A DNA stretch of 64,000 nt, from contig CP136068.1 of assembly GCA_032622095.1 (NCBI GenBank), positions 60,472,025 to 60,536,024 of the forward strand. Reading direction: 5' to 3'. Source of the stretch: Siphonodentalium dalli (Eukaryota; Mollusca; Scaphopoda; Gadilida; Siphonodentaliidae). The notes under the pieces are model-generated. The model did no database searches, was not told the origin of the DNA, and was given only the letters and a program-made list of their open reading frames with translations. This document shows positions 24,580 to 39,200 of this stretch, one piece after another. Both the position numbers and the translations under genes were made by a program. The stretch's first letter is position 1. Each line of letters begins with the position of its first letter.

Positions 24580-27500
24580 AACTCATATAAGAGTGAACAG
24601 GGAGGAACCCATATAAGAGTGGACAGGCAGGAACTCATATAAGAGTGGACAGGCAGGAACTCATATAAGAGTGGACAGGCAGGAACTCATATAGCAATGT
24701 ACAGGGAGGAACTCATAAGATTTGACAGGGAGGAACTCATATAAGAGTGGACAGGGAAGAACTCATATAAGAGTGGACATGCAGGAATTCATATAAGAGT
24801 GGACAGGGAGGAACTCATATAAGAGTGGACAGGGAGGAACTCATAAGAGTGGACAGGGAGGAACTCATCAGAGTGGACATGGAGGAACTCATAAGAGTGG
24901 TCAGGCAGGAACTCATATAAGAGTGGACAGGCTGGAACTCATATACGAGTGGACAGGCTGGAACTCATATACGAGTGGACAGGCAGCAACTCATATAATA
25001 GTGGACAGCGAGGAACTCATAAGAGAAGACAGGGAGGAACCAATATATGAGTGTACATGGAGGAACTAATATAAGAGTGGACAGGGGGGAACTAATATAA
25101 GAGTGGACAGGGAGGAACTAATATAAGAGTGGACAGGGAGGAACTAATATAAGAGTGGACAGGGAGGAACTAATATAAGAGTGGACAGGGAGGAACTCAT
25201 ATAAGAGTGGACAGGCTGGAACTCATAAGAGTGGACAGGCAGGAATTCAAATAAGAGTGGACAGTCAGCAACTCATATAAGAGTGGACAGGGAGGAACTC
25301 ATATAAGAGTGGACAGACAGCAACTCATATAAGAGTGGACATGGATGAACTCATATACTAGTGGCAGGCAGCAACTCATATACTAGTGGACAGGGAGGAA
25401 CTCATATAAGAGTGGACAGGCAGGAACTCATATAAGAGTGGACAGTCAGCAACTCATATTAGAGTGGACAGGGAGGAACTCATAAGAGTGGACAGGGAGG
25501 AACTCATATAAGAGTGGACAGTGAGGAACTCATATAAGAGTGGACAGGCTGGAACTCATATAAGAGTGGACAGGGAGGATCTCAAATAAGAGTGGACAGG
25601 GAGGAACTCATATAACAGTGGACAGGGAAGAACTCATATAAGAGTGGACATGCAGGAATTCATATAAGAGTGGACAGGCTGGGACTCATATAATAGTGGA
25701 CAGGAAACAACTCATATAAGAGTGGACTGGGAGGAACTCATATAAGAGTGGACAATGAGGGACTCATATAAGAGTGGACAATGAGGAACTCATATAAGAG
25801 TGGACTGTGAGGAACTCATATAAGAGTGGACAGGGAGGAACTAATATAAGAGTGGACAAGGATGAATTCATATAAGAGTGGACATGCAGCAACTCATATA
25901 AGAGTTGACAGGGAGGAACTCATATAAGAGTGGACAGACAGCATCTCATATAAGAGTGGACATGGATGAACTCATATACTAGTGGCAGGCAGCAACTCAT
26001 ATACTAGTGGACAGGGAGGAACTCATATAAGAGTGGACAGGCAGGAACTCATATAAGAGTGGACAGTCAGCAACTCATATAAGAGTGGACAGGGAGCAAC
26101 TCATAAAAGAGTGGACAGGGAGCAACTCATATAAGAGTGGACAGGGAGCAACTCATAAAAGAGTGGACAGGGAGCAACTCATATAAGAGTGGACAGGGAG
26201 CAACTCATATAAGAGTGGACACGCAGGAACTCATATAAGAGTGGACAGGGAGGAACTCATATAAGAGTGGACAGGGAGGAACTCATATAAGAGTGGACAG
26301 AGAGGAACTCATATAAGAGTGGACAGGCAGGAACTCACATAAGTGTGAACAGTGAGGAACTCATATGCGAGTGGACATGCAGGAACTCATATTAGAGTGG
26401 ACAGGGAGGAACTCATATAAGAGTGGACAGGGAGGAACTCATATAAGAGTGAACAGGGAGGAACCCATATAAGAGTGGACAGGCAGGAACTCATATAAGA
26501 GTGGACAGGCAGGAACTCATATAAGAGTGGACAGGCAGGAACTCATATAGCAGTGTACAGGGAGGAACTCATAAGATTTGACAGGGAGGAACTCATATAA
26601 GAGTGGACAGGGAAGAACTCATATAAGAGTGGACATGCAGGAATTCATATAAGAGTGGACAGGGAGGAACTCATATAAGAGTGGACAGGGAGGAACTCAT
26701 AAGAGTGGACAGGGAGGAACTCATCAGAGTGGACATGGAGGAACTCATAAGAGTGGTCAGGCAGGAACTCATATAAGAGTGGACAGGCTGGAACTCATAT
26801 ACGAGTGGACAGGCTGGAACTCATATACGAGTGGACAGGCAGCAACTCATATAATAGTGGACAGCGAGGAACTCATAAGAGAGGACAGGGAGGAACCAAT
26901 ATATGAGTGTACATGGAGGAACTAATATAAGAGTGGACAGGGGGGAACTAATATAAGAGTGGACAGGGAGGAACTAATATAAGAGTGGACAGGGAGGAAC
27001 TAATATAAGAGTGGACAGGGAGGAACTAATATAAGAGTGGACAGGGAGGAACTCATATAAGAGTGGACAGGCTGGAACTCATAAGAGTGGACAGGCAGGA
27101 ATTCAAATAAGAGTGGACAGTCAGCAACTCATATAAGAGTGGACAGGGAGGAACTCATATAAGAGTGGACAGACAGCAACTCATATAAGAGTGGACATGG
27201 ATGAACTCATATACTAGTGGCAGGCAGCAACTCATATACTAGTGGACAGGGAGGAACTCATATAAGAGTGGACAGGCATGAACTCATATAAGAGTGGACA
27301 GTCAGCAACTCATATTAGAGTGGACAGGGAGGAACTCATAAGAGTGGACAGGGAGGAACTCATATAAGAGTGGACAGTGAGGAACTCATATAAGAGTGGA
27401 CAGGCTGGAACTCATATAAGAGTGGACAGGGAGGATCTCAAATAAGAGTGGACAGGGAGGAACTCATATAACAGTGGACAGGGAAGAACTCATATAAGAG

Positions 27501-28290
27501 TGGACATGCAGGAATTCATATAAGAGTGGACAGGCTGGGACTCATATAATAGTGGACAGGCAACAACTCATATAAGAGTGGACTGGAGGAACTCATATAA
27601 GAGTGGACAATGAGGGACTCATATAAGAGTGGACAATGAGGAACTCATATAAGAGTGGACTGTGAGGAACTCATATAAGAGTGGACAGGGAGGAACTAAT
27701 ATAAGAGTGGACAAGGATGAATTCATATAAGAGTGGACATGCAGCAACTCATATAAGAGTTGACAGGGAGGAACTCATATAAGAGTGGACAGACAGCATC
27801 TCATATAAGAGTGGACATGGATGAACTCATATACTAGTGGCAGGCAGCAACTCATATACTAGTGGACAGGGAGGAACTCATATAAGAGTGGACAGGCAGG
27901 AACTCATATAAGAGTGGACAGTCAGCAACTCATATAAGAGTGGACAGGGAGCAACTCATAAAAGAGTGGACAGGGAGCAACTCATATAAGAGTGGACAGG
28001 GAGCAACTCATAAAAGAGTGGACAGGGAGCAACTCATATAAGAGTGGACAGGGAGCAACTCATATAAGAGTGGACACGCAGGAACTCATATAAGAGTGGA
28101 CAGGGAGGAACTCATATAAGAGTGGACAGGGAGGAACTCATATAAGAGTGGACAGAGAGGAACTCATATAAGAGTGGACAGGCAGGAACTCACATAAGTG
28201 TGAACAGTGAGGAACTCATATGCGAGTGGACATGCAGGAACTCATATTAGAGTGGACAGGGAGGAACTCATATTAGAGTGGACAGGGATG
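24580..28290 (+). repeat. 1,855-bp tandem repeat, two copies (block A)
   Basis: CATAAGTGTG at 26,338 and 28,193 is 1,855 bp apart. CTGGGACTCATATAATAG at 25,679 and 27,535 and GAACCCAT at 24,605 and 26,461 are 1,856 bp apart. The one-base discrepancy is visible: GACTGGGAGG near 25,725 is GACTGGAGG near 27,582. Approximate copies are 24,580-26,435 and 26,436-28,290. Confidence 0.93.
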
Positions 28291-29934
28291 AACTCATAAG
28301 AGTGGACAGGGAGGAACTCATAAGAGTGGACAGGGAGGAACTCATATAAGAGTGGACAGGGAGGAACTCATATAAGAGTGGACAGGGAGGAACTCATATA
28401 AGAGTGGACAGGGAGGAACTCATATAAGAGTGGACAGGGAGGAACTCATATAAGAGTGGACAGGGAGGAACTCATATAAGAGTGGACAGGGAGGAACTCA
28501 TATAAGAGTGAACAGGGAGGAACCCATATAAGAGTGGACAGGCAGGAACTCATATAAGAGTGGACAGGCAGGAACTCATATAAGAGTGGACAGGAAGGAA
28601 CTCATATAGCAGTGGACAGGCAGCAACTCATATAATAGTGGACAGCGAGGAACTCATAAGAGAGGACAGGGAGGAACCAATATATGAGTGTACATGGAGG
28701 AACTAATATAAGAGTGGACAGGGAGGAACTAATATAAGAGTGGACAGGGAGGAACTAATATAAGAGTGGACAGGGAGGAACTAATATAAGAGTGGACAGA
28801 GAGGAACTAATATAAGAGTGGACAGGGAGGAACTCATATAAGAGTGGACAGGGAAGAACTCATATAAGAGTGGACATGCAGGAATTCATATAAGAGTGGA
28901 CAGGGAGGAACTCATATAAGAGTGGACAGTCAGCAACTCATATAAGAGTGGACAGGGAGCAACTCATAAAAGAGTGGACAGGGAGCAACTCATATAAGAG
29001 TGGACAGGGAGCAACTCATAAAAGAGTGGACAGGGAGCAACTCATATAAGAGTGGACAGGGAGCAACTCATATAAGAGTGGACACGCAGGAACTCATATA
29101 AGAGTGGACAGGGAGGAACTCATATAAGAGTGGACAGGGAGGAACTCATATAAGAGTGGACAGAGAGGAACTCATATAAGAGTGGACAGGCAGGAACTCA
29201 CATAAGTGTGAACAGTGAGGAACTCATATGCGAGTGGACATGCAGGAACTCATATTAGAGTGGACAGGGAGGAACTCATATTAGAGTGGACAGGGATGAA
29301 CTCATAAGAGTGGACAGGGAGGAACTCATAAGAGTGGACAGGGAGGAACTCATATAAGAGTGGACAGGGAGGAACTCATATAAGAGTGGACAGGGAGGAA
29401 CTCATATAAGAGTGGACAGGGAGGAACTCATATAAGAGTGGACAGGGAGGAACTCATATAAGAGTGGACAGGGAGGAACTCATATAAGAGTGGACAGGGA
29501 GGAACTCATATAAGAGTGAACAGGGAGGAACCCATATAAGAGTGGACAGGCAGGAACTCATATAAGAGTGGACAGGCAGGAACTCATATAAGAGTGGACA
29601 GGAAGGAACTCATATAGCAGTGGACAGGCAGCAACTCATATAATAGTGGACAGCGAGGAACTCATAAGAGAGGACAGGGAGGAACCAATATATGAGTGTA
29701 CATGGAGGAACTAATATAAGAGTGGACAGGGAGGAACTAATATAAGAGTGGACAGGGAGGAACTAATATAAGAGTGGACAGGGAGGAACTAATATAAGAG
29801 TGGACAGAGAGGAACTAATATAAGAGTGGACAGGGAGGAACTCATATAAGAGTGGACAGGGAAGAACTCATATAAGAGTGGACATGCAGGAATTCATATA
29901 AGAGTGGACAGGGAGGAACTCATATAAGAGTGGA
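27919..29934 (+). repeat. 1,008-bp tandem duplication, private to block A
   Basis: CATAAGTGTG at 28,193 and 29,201 and TATAGCAGTGG at 28,605 and 29,613 are both 1,008 bp apart. The junction is near 28,927, where an AATTCATATAAG unit and one standard unit run directly into the GTCAGCAACTC unit. The corresponding place in block B (about 38,300-39,000) has only one copy. Confidence 0.92.
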
Positions 29935-30782
29935 CAGGGAGGAACTCATAAGAGTGGACAGGGAGGAACTCATCAGAGTGGACATGGAGGAACTCATAAG
30001 AGTGGTCAGGCAGGAACTCATATAAGAGTGGACAGGCTGGAACGCATATAAGAGTGGACAGGCTGGAACTCATATACGAGTGGACAGGCAGCAACTCATA
30101 TAATAGTGGACAGCGAGGAACTCATAAGAGAGGACAGGGAGGAACCAATATATGAGTGTACATGGAGGAACTAATATAAGAGTGGACAGGGAGGAACTAA
30201 TATAAGAGTGGACAGGGAGGAACTAATATAAGAGTGGACAGGGAGGAACTAATATAAGAGTGGATAGGGAGGAACTAATATAAGAGTGGACAGGGAGGAA
30301 CTCATATAAGAGTGGACAGGCTGGAACTCATAAGAGTGGACAGGCAGGAATTCATATAAGAGTGGAAGACAGCAACTCATATAAGAGTGGACAGGGATGA
30401 AATCATATAAGAGTGGACTGACAGCAACTCATATAAGAGTGGACATGGATGAACTCATATACTAGTGGCAGGCAGCAACTCATATACTAGTGGACAGGGA
30501 GGAACTCATATAAGAGTGGACAGGCAGGAACTCATATAAGAGTGGACAGTCAGCAACTCATATTAGAGTGGACAGGGAGGAACTCATAAGAGTGGACAGG
30601 GAGGAACTCATATAAGAGTGGACAGGGAGGAACTCATATAAGAGTGGACAGGCTGGAACTCATATAAGAGTGGACAGGGAGGATCTCAAATAAGAGTGGA
30701 CAGGGAGGAACTCATATAACAGTGGACAGGGAAGAACTCATATAAGAGTGGACATGCAGGAATTCATATAAGAGTGGACAGG

Positions 30783-31250
30783 CTGGGACTCATATAATAG
30801 TGGACAGGCAACAACTCATATAAGAGTCGACAGGGAGAAACTCATATAAGAGTGGACAGGGAGGAACTCATATAAGAGTGGACAGGCTGGAACTCATATA
30901 AGAGTGGACAGGGAGGATCTCAAATAAGAGTGGACAAGGAGGAACTCATATAACAGTGGACAGGGAAGAACTCATATAAGAGTGGACATGCAGGAATTCA
31001 TATAAGAGTGGACAGGCTGGGACTCATATAATAGTGGACAGGCAACAACTCATATAAGAGTGGACTGGGAGGAACTCATATAAGAGTGGACAATGAGGGA
31101 CTCATATAAGAGTGGACAATGAGGAACTCATATAAGAGTGGTCTGTGAGGAACTCATATAAGAGTGGACAGGGAGGAACTAATATAAGAGTGGACAAGGA
31201 TGAATTCATATAAGAGTGGACATGCAGCAACTCATATAAGAGTGGACAGG
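30783..31250 (+). repeat. 234-bp doubling, copy in block B
   Basis: CTGGGACTCATATAATAG at 30,783 and 31,017 repeats the exact 234-bp spacing seen at 22,530 and 22,764, including the GAGTCGACAGGGAGAAACTC unit. It is inherited with the block rather than an independent event. Confidence 0.9.
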
Positions 31251-32832
31251 GAGGAACTCATATAAGAGTGGACAGACAGCAACTCATATAAGAGTGGACA
31301 TGGATGAACTCATATACTAGTGGCAGGCAGCAACTCATATACTAGTGGACAGGGAGGAACTCATATAAGAGTGGACAGGCAGGAACTCATAAAAGAGTGG
31401 ACAGTCAGCAACTCATATAAGAGTGGACAGGGAGCAACTCATAAAAGAGTGGACAGGAAGCAACTCATAAAAGAGTGGACAGGGAGCAACTCATAAAAGA
31501 GTGGACAGGGAGCAACTCATATAAGAGTGGACAGGGAGCAATTCATATAAGAGTGGACAGGGAGGAACTCATATAAGAGTGGACACGCAGGAACTCATAT
31601 AAGAGTGGACAGGGAGGAACTCATATAAGAGTGGACAGGGAGGAACTCATATAAGAGTGGACAGGGAGCAACTCATATAAGAGTGGACACGCAGGAACTC
31701 ATATAAGAGTGGACACGCAGGAACTCATATAAGAGTGGACAGGGAGGAACTCATATAAGAGTGGACAGGGAGCAACTCATATAAGAGTGGACAGAGAGGA
31801 ACTCATATAAGAGTGGACAGGCAGGAACTCATATAAGAGTGAACAGGGAGGAACTCATATGCGAGTGGACAGGCAGGAACTCATATTAGAGTGGACAGGG
31901 AGGAACTCATATTAGAGTGGACAGGGAGGAACTCATATTAGAGGGGACAGGGAGGAACTCATATAAGATGGACAGGGAGGAACTCATATTAGAGTGGACA
32001 GGGAGGAACTCATAAGAGTGGACAGGGAGGAACTCATATAAGAGTGGACAGGGAGGAACTCATATAAGAGTGGACAGGGAGGAACTCATATAAGAGTGGA
32101 CAGTGAGGAACTCATATAAGAGTGGACAGGGAGGAACTCATATAAGAGTGAACAGGGAGGAACGCATATAAGAGTGGTCAGGCAGGAACTCATATACGAG
32201 TGGACAGGCAGGAACTCATATAAGAGTGGACAGGCAGGAACACATATAAGAGTGGTCAGGGAGGAACTCATATAAGAGTGGTCAGGGAGGAACTCATATT
32301 TGAGTGGACAGGGAGAAACTCATAAAAGAATGGACTGGGAGCAACTCATATAAGAGTGGACAGGCAGGAACACATATAAGAGTGGTCAGGGAGGAACTCA
32401 TATTTGAGTGGACAGGGAGAAACTCATAAAAGAATGGACAGGGAGCAACTCATATAAGAGTGGACAAGGAGGAACTCATATAAGAGTGGACAGGCATGAA
32501 CTCATAAGAGTGGACAGGCAGGAACTCATATAAGAGTGGACAGGCTGGAACTCATATACGAGTGGACAGACTGGAACTCATATGCGAGTGGACATGCAGG
32601 AACTCATATTAGAGTGGACAGGGAGGAACTCATATTAGAGTGGACAGGGAGGAACTCATAAGAGTGGACAGGGAGGAACTCATATAAGAGTGGACAGGGA
32701 GGAACTCATATAAGAGTGGACAGGGAGGAACTCATATAAGAGTGGACAGGGAGGAACTCATATAAGAGTGGACAGGGGGGAACTCATATAAGAGTGGACA
32801 GGGAGGAACTCATATAAGAGTGGACAGGGAGG

Positions 32833-35800
32833 AACTCATATAAGAGTGAACAGGGAGGAACCCATATAAGAGTGGACAGGCAGGAACTCATATAAGAGTG
32901 GACAGGCAGGAACTCATATAAGAGTGGACAGGCATGAACTCATATAGCAATGTACAGGGAGGAACTCATAAGATTTGACAGGGAGGAACTCATATAAGAG
33001 TGGACAGGGAAGAACTCATATAAGAGTGGACATGCAGGAATTCATATAAGAGTGGACAGGGAGGAACTCATATAAGAGTGGACAGGGAGGAACTCATAAG
33101 AGTGGACAGGGAGGAACTCATCAGAGTGGACATGGAGGAACTCATAAGAGTGGTCAGGCAGGAACTCATATAAGAGTGGACAGGCTGGAACTCATATACG
33201 AGTGGACAGGCTGGAACTCATATACGAGTGGACAGGCAGCAACTCATATAATAGTGGACAGCGAGGAACTCATAAGAGAAGACAGGGAGGAACCAATATA
33301 TGAGTGTACATGGAGGAACTAATATAAGAGTGGACAGGGGGGAACTAATATAAGAGTGGACAGGGAGGAACTAATATAAGAGTGGACAGGGAGGAACTAA
33401 TATAAGAGTGGACAGGGAGGAACTAATATAAGAGTGGACAGGGAGGAACTCATATAAGAGTGGACAGGCTGGAACTCATAAGAGTGGACAGGCAGGAATT
33501 CAAATAAGAGTGGACAGTCAGCAACTCATATAAGAGTGGACAGGGAGGAACTCATATAAGAGTGGACAGACAGCAACTCATATAAGAGTGGACATGGATG
33601 AACTCATATACTAGTGGCAGGCAGCAACTCATATACTAGTGGACAGGGAGGAACTCATATAAGAGTGGACAGGCAGGAACTCATATAAGAGTGGACAGTC
33701 AGCAACTCATATTAGAGTGGACAGGGAGGAACTCATAAGAGTGGACAGGGAAGAACTCATATAAGAGTGGACAGTGAGGAACTCATATAAGAGTGGACAG
33801 GCTGGAACTCATATAAGAGTGGACAGGGAGGATCTCAAATAAGAGTGGACAGGGAGGAACTCATATAACAGTGGACAGGGAAGAACTCATATAAGAGTGG
33901 ACATGCAGGAATTCATATAAGAGTGGACAGGCTGGGACTCATATAATAGTGGACAGGAAACAACTCATATAAGAGTGGACTGGGAGGAACTCATATAAGA
34001 GTGGACAATGAGGGACTCATATAAGAGTGGACAATGAGGAACTCATATAAGAGTGGACTGTGAGGAACTCATATAAGAGTGGACAGGGAGGAACTAATAT
34101 AAGAGTGGACAAGGATGAATTCATATAAGAGTGGACATGCAGCAACTCATATAAGAGTTGACAGGGAGGAACTCATATAAGAGTGGACAGACAGCATCTC
34201 ATATAAGAGTGGACATGGATGAACTCATATACTAGTGGCAGGCAGCAACTCATATACTAGTGGACAGGGAGGAACTCATATAAGAGTGGACAGGCAGGAA
34301 CTCATATAAGAGTGGACAGTCAGCAACTCATATAAGAGTGGACAGGGAGCAACTCATAAAAGAGTGGACAGGGAGCAACTCATATAAGAGTGGACAGGGA
34401 GCAACTCATAAAAGAGTGGACAGGGAGCAACTCATATAAGAGTGGACAGGGAGCAACTCATATAAGAGTGGACACGCAGGAACTCATATAAGAGTGGACA
34501 GGGAGGAACTCATATAAGAGTGGACAGGGAGGAACTCATATAAGAGTGGACAGAGAGGAACTCATATAAGAGTGGACAGGCAGGAACTCACATAAGTGTG
34601 AACAGTGAGGAACTCATATGCGAGTGGACATGCAGGAACTCATATTAGAGTGGACAGGGAGGAACTCATATAAGAGTGGACAGGGAGGAACTCATATAAG
34701 AGTGAACAGGGAGGAACCCATATAAGAGTGGACAGGCAGGAACTCATATAAGAGTGGACAGGCAGGAACTCATATAAGAGTGGACAGGCAGGAACTCATA
34801 TAGCAGTGTACAGGGAGGAACTCATAAGATTTGACAGGGAGGAACTCATATAAGAGTGGACAGGGAAGAACTCATATAAGAGTGGACATGCAGGAATTCA
34901 TATAAGAGTGGACAGGGAGGAACTCATATAAGAGTGGACAGGGAGGAACTCATAAGAGTGGACAGGGAGGAACTCATCAGAGTGGACATGGAGGAACTCA
35001 TAAGAGTGGTCAGGCAGGAACTCATATAAGAGTGGACAGGCTGGAACTCATATACGAGTGGACAGGCTGGAACTCATATACGAGTGGACAGGCAGCAACT
35101 CATATAATAGTGGACAGCGAGGAACTCATAAGAGAGGACAGGGAGGAACCAATATATGAGTGTACATGGAGGAACTAATATAAGAGTGGACAGGGGGGAA
35201 CTAATATAAGAGTGGACAGGGAGGAACTAATATAAGAGTGGACAGGGAGGAACTAATATAAGAGTGGACAGGGAGGAACTAATATAAGAGTGGACAGGGA
35301 GGAACTCATATAAGAGTGGACAGGCTGGAACTCATAAGAGTGGACAGGCAGGAATTCAAATAAGAGTGGACAGTCAGCAACTCATATAAGAGTGGACAGG
35401 GAGGAACTCATATAAGAGTGGACAGACAGCAACTCATATAAGAGTGGACATGGATGAACTCATATACTAGTGGCAGGCAGCAACTCATATACTAGTGGAC
35501 AGGGAGGAACTCATATAAGAGTGGACAGGCATGAACTCATATAAGAGTGGACAGTCAGCAACTCATATTAGAGTGGACAGGGAGGAACTCATAAGAGTGG
35601 ACAGGGAGGAACTCATATAAGAGTGGACAGTGAGGAACTCATATAAGAGTGGACAGGCTGGAACTCATATAAGAGTGGACAGGGAGGATCTCAAATAAGA
35701 GTGGACAGGGAGGAACTCATATAACAGTGGACAGGGAAGAACTCATATAAGAGTGGACATGCAGGAATTCATATAAGAGTGGACAGGCTGGGACTCATAT

Positions 35801-38398
35801 AATAGTGGACAGGCAACAACTCATATAAGAGTGGACTGGAGGAACTCATATAAGAGTGGACAACGAGGGACTCATATAAGAGTGGACAATGAGGAACTCA
35901 TATAAGAGTGGACTGTGAGGAACTCATATAAGAGTGGACAGGGAGGAACTAATATAAGAGTGGACAAGGATGAATTCATATAAGAGTGGACATGCAGCAA
36001 CTCATATAAGAGTTGACAGGGAGGAACTCATATAAGAGTGGACAGACAGCATCTCATATAAGAGTGGACATGGATGAACTCATATACTAGTGGCAGGCAG
36101 CAACTCATATACTAGTGGACAGGGAGGAACTCATATAAGAGTGGACAGGCAGGAACTCATATAAGAGTGGACAGTCAGCAACTCATATAAGAGTGGACAG
36201 GGAGCAACTCATAAAAGAGTGGACAGGGAGCAACTCATATAAGAGTGGACAGGGAGCAACTCATAAAAGAGTGGACAGGGAGCAACTCATATAAGAGTGG
36301 ACAGGGAGCAACTCATATAAGAGTGGACACGCAGGAACTCATATAAGAGTGGACAGGGAGGAACTCATATAAGAGTGGACAGGGAGGAACTCATATAAGA
36401 GTGGACAGAGAGGAACTCATATAAGAGTGGACAGGCAGGAACTCACATAAGTGTGAACAGTGAGGAACTCATATGCGAGTGGACATGCAGGAACTCATAT
36501 TAGAGTGGACAGGGAGGAACTCATATAAGAGTGGACAGGGAGGAACTCATATAAGAGTGAACAGGGAGGAACCCATATAAGAGTGGACAGGCAGGAACTC
36601 ATATAAGAGTGGACAGGCAGGAACTCATATAAGAGTGGACAGGCAGGAACTCATATAGCAGTGTACAGGGAGGAACTCATAAGATTTGACAGGGAGGAAC
36701 TCATATAAGAGTGGACAGGGAAGAACTCATATAAGAGTGGACATGCAGGAATTCATATAAGAGTGGACAGGGAGGAACTCATATAAGAGTGGACAGGGAG
36801 GAACTCATAAGAGTGGACAGGGAGGAACTCATCAGAGTGGACATGGAGGAACTCATAAGAGTGGTCAGGCAGGAACTCATATAAGAGTGGACAGGCTGGA
36901 ACTCATATACGAGTGGACAGGCTGGAACTCATATACGAGTGGACAGGCAGCAACTCATATAATAGTGGACAGCGAGGAACTCATAAGAGAGGACAGGGAG
37001 GAACCAATATATGAGTGTACATGGAGGAACTAATATAAGAGTGGACAGGGGGGAACTAATATAAGAGTGGACAGGGAGGAACTAATATAAGAGTGGACAG
37101 GGAGGAACTAATATAAGAGTGGACAGGGAGGAACTAATATAAGAGTGGACAGGGAGGAACTCATATAAGAGTGGACAGGCTGGAACTCATAAGAGTGGAC
37201 AGGCAGGAATTCAAATAAGAGTGGACAGTCAGCAACTCATATAAGAGTGGACAGGGAGGAACTCATATAAGAGTGGACAGACAGCAACTCATATAAGAGT
37301 GGACATGGATGAACTCATATACTAGTGGCAGGCAGCAACTCATATACTAGTGGACAGGGAGGAACTCATATAAGAGTGGACAGGCATGAACTCATATAAG
37401 AGTGGACAGTCAGCAACTCATATTAGAGTGGACAGGGAGGAACTCATAAGAGTGGACAGGGAGGAACTCATATAAGAGTGGACAGTGAGGAACTCATATA
37501 AGAGTGGACAGGCTGGAACTCATATAAGAGTGGACAGGGAGGATCTCAAATAAGAGTGGACAGGGAGGAACTCATATAACAGTGGACAGGGAAGAACTCA
37601 TATAAGAGTGGACATGCAGGAATTCATATAAGAGTGGACAGGCTGGGACTCATATAATAGTGGACAGGCAACAACTCATATAAGAGTGGACTGGAGGAAC
37701 TCATATAAGAGTGGACAACGAGGGACTCATATAAGAGTGGACAATGAGGAACTCATATAAGAGTGGACTGTGAGGAACTCATATAAGAGTGGACAGGGAG
37801 GAACTAATATAAGAGTGGACAAGGATGAATTCATATAAGAGTGGACATGCAGCAACTCATATAAGAGTTGACAGGGAGGAACTCATATAAGAGTGGACAG
37901 ACAGCATCTCATATAAGAGTGGACATGGATGAACTCATATACTAGTGGCAGGCAGCAACTCATATACTAGTGGACAGGGAGGAACTCATATAAGAGTGGA
38001 CAGGCAGGAACTCATATAAGAGTGGACAGTCAGCAACTCATATAAGAGTGGACAGGGAGCAACTCATAAAAGAGTGGACAGGGAGCAACTCATATAAGAG
38101 TGGACAGGGAGCAACTCATAAAAGAGTGGACAGGGAGCAACTCATATAAGAGTGGACAGGGAGCAACTCATATAAGAGTGGACACGCAGGAACTGATATA
38201 AGAGTGGACAGGGAGGAACTCATATAAGAGTGGACAGGGAGGAACTCATATAAGAGTGGACAGAGAGGAACTCATATAAGAGTGGACAGGCAGGAACTCA
38301 CATAAGTGTGAACAGTGAGGAACTCATATGCGAGTGGACATGCAGGAACTCATATTAGGGTGGACAGGGAGGAACTCATATTAGAGTGGACAGGGAGG
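32833..38398 (+). repeat. 1,855-bp tandem repeat, three copies (block B)
   Basis: CATAAGTGTG at 34,591, 36,446 and 38,301 gives two spacings of exactly 1,855 bp. The second and third copies both have the one-base loss GACTGGAGG (near 35,834 and 37,690) and the substitution CAACGAGGG (near 35,871 and 37,727) where every other copy has CAATGAGGG. They are therefore each other's closest relatives. The third copy has private CAGGAACTGATATAAG near 38,190 and ATTAGGGTGG near 38,356. Confidence 0.93.
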
Positions 38399-39200
38399 AA
38401 CTCATAAGAGTGGACAGGGAGGAACTCATAAGAGTGGACAGGGAGGAACTCATATAAGTGTGGACAGGGAGGAACTCATATAAGAGTGGACAGGGAGGAA
38501 CTCATATAAGAGTGGACAGGGAGGAACTCATATAAGAGTGGACAGGGAGGAACTCATATAAGAGTGGACAGGGAGGAACTCATATAAGAGTGGACAGGGA
38601 GGAACTCATATAAGAGTGAACAGGGAGGAACCCATATAAGAGTGGACAGGCAGGAACTCATATAAGAGTGGACAGGCAGGAACTCATATAAGAGTGGACA
38701 GGAAGGAACTCATATAGCAGTGGACAGGCAGCAACTCATATAATAGTGGACAGCGAGGAACTCATAAGAGAGGACAGGGAGGAACCAATATATGAGTGTA
38801 CATGGAGGAACTAATATAAGAGTGGACAGGGAGGAACTAATATAAGAGTGGACAGGGAGGAACTAATATAAGAGTGGACAGGGAGGAACTAATATAAGAG
38901 TGGACAGAGAGGAACTAATATAAGAGTGGACAGGGAGGAACTCATATAAGAGTGGACAGGGAAGAACTCATATAAGAGTGGACATGCAGGAATTCATATA
39001 AGAGTGGACAGGGAGGAACTCATATAAGAGTGGACAGGGAGGAACTCATAAGAGTGGACAGGGAGGAACTCATCAGAGTGGACATGGAGGAACTCATAAG
39101 AGTGGTCAGGCAGGAACTCATATAAGAGTGGACAGGCTGGAACGCATATAAGAGTGGACAGGCTGGAACTCATATACGAGTGGACAGGCAGCAACTCATA

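Larger units (their letters stand above)
22111..30363 (+). repeat. 8,253-bp higher-order block, copy A
   Basis: The unusual unit GTGGAAGACAGC, where the normal CAGG is missing, occurs at 22,111 and 30,364, 8,253 bp apart. GAACGCAT at 23,907 and 32,160 gives the same offset. Copy A contains the 234-bp doubling, the 1,855-bp segment twice and a 1,008-bp segment twice. Minus-strand frames at 23,833-24,018 and 29,894-30,094 are repeat by-products. Nothing but array is present. Confidence 0.93.
30364..39200 (+). repeat. 8.25-kb higher-order block, copy B (expanded)
   Basis: It matches block A at 8,253 bp, then at 9,100 bp from the TATAGCAGTGG unit (29,613 and 38,713) onward. The shift is fully explained by one extra 1,855-bp segment in B and one extra 1,008-bp segment in A (8,253 + 1,855 - 1,008 = 9,100). 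B carries private changes such as GGGAAGAACTC near 33,748 where A has GGGAGGAACTC near 25,495. The 32,086-32,271 and 38,994-39,194 minus-strand frames are repeat by-products. Confidence 0.93.

Noticed and set aside
30783-31250. Independent 234-bp duplication in block B
   Set aside because: It has identical spacing and the same GAGTCGACAGG junction unit as in block A, so it was inherited with the 8,253-bp block.
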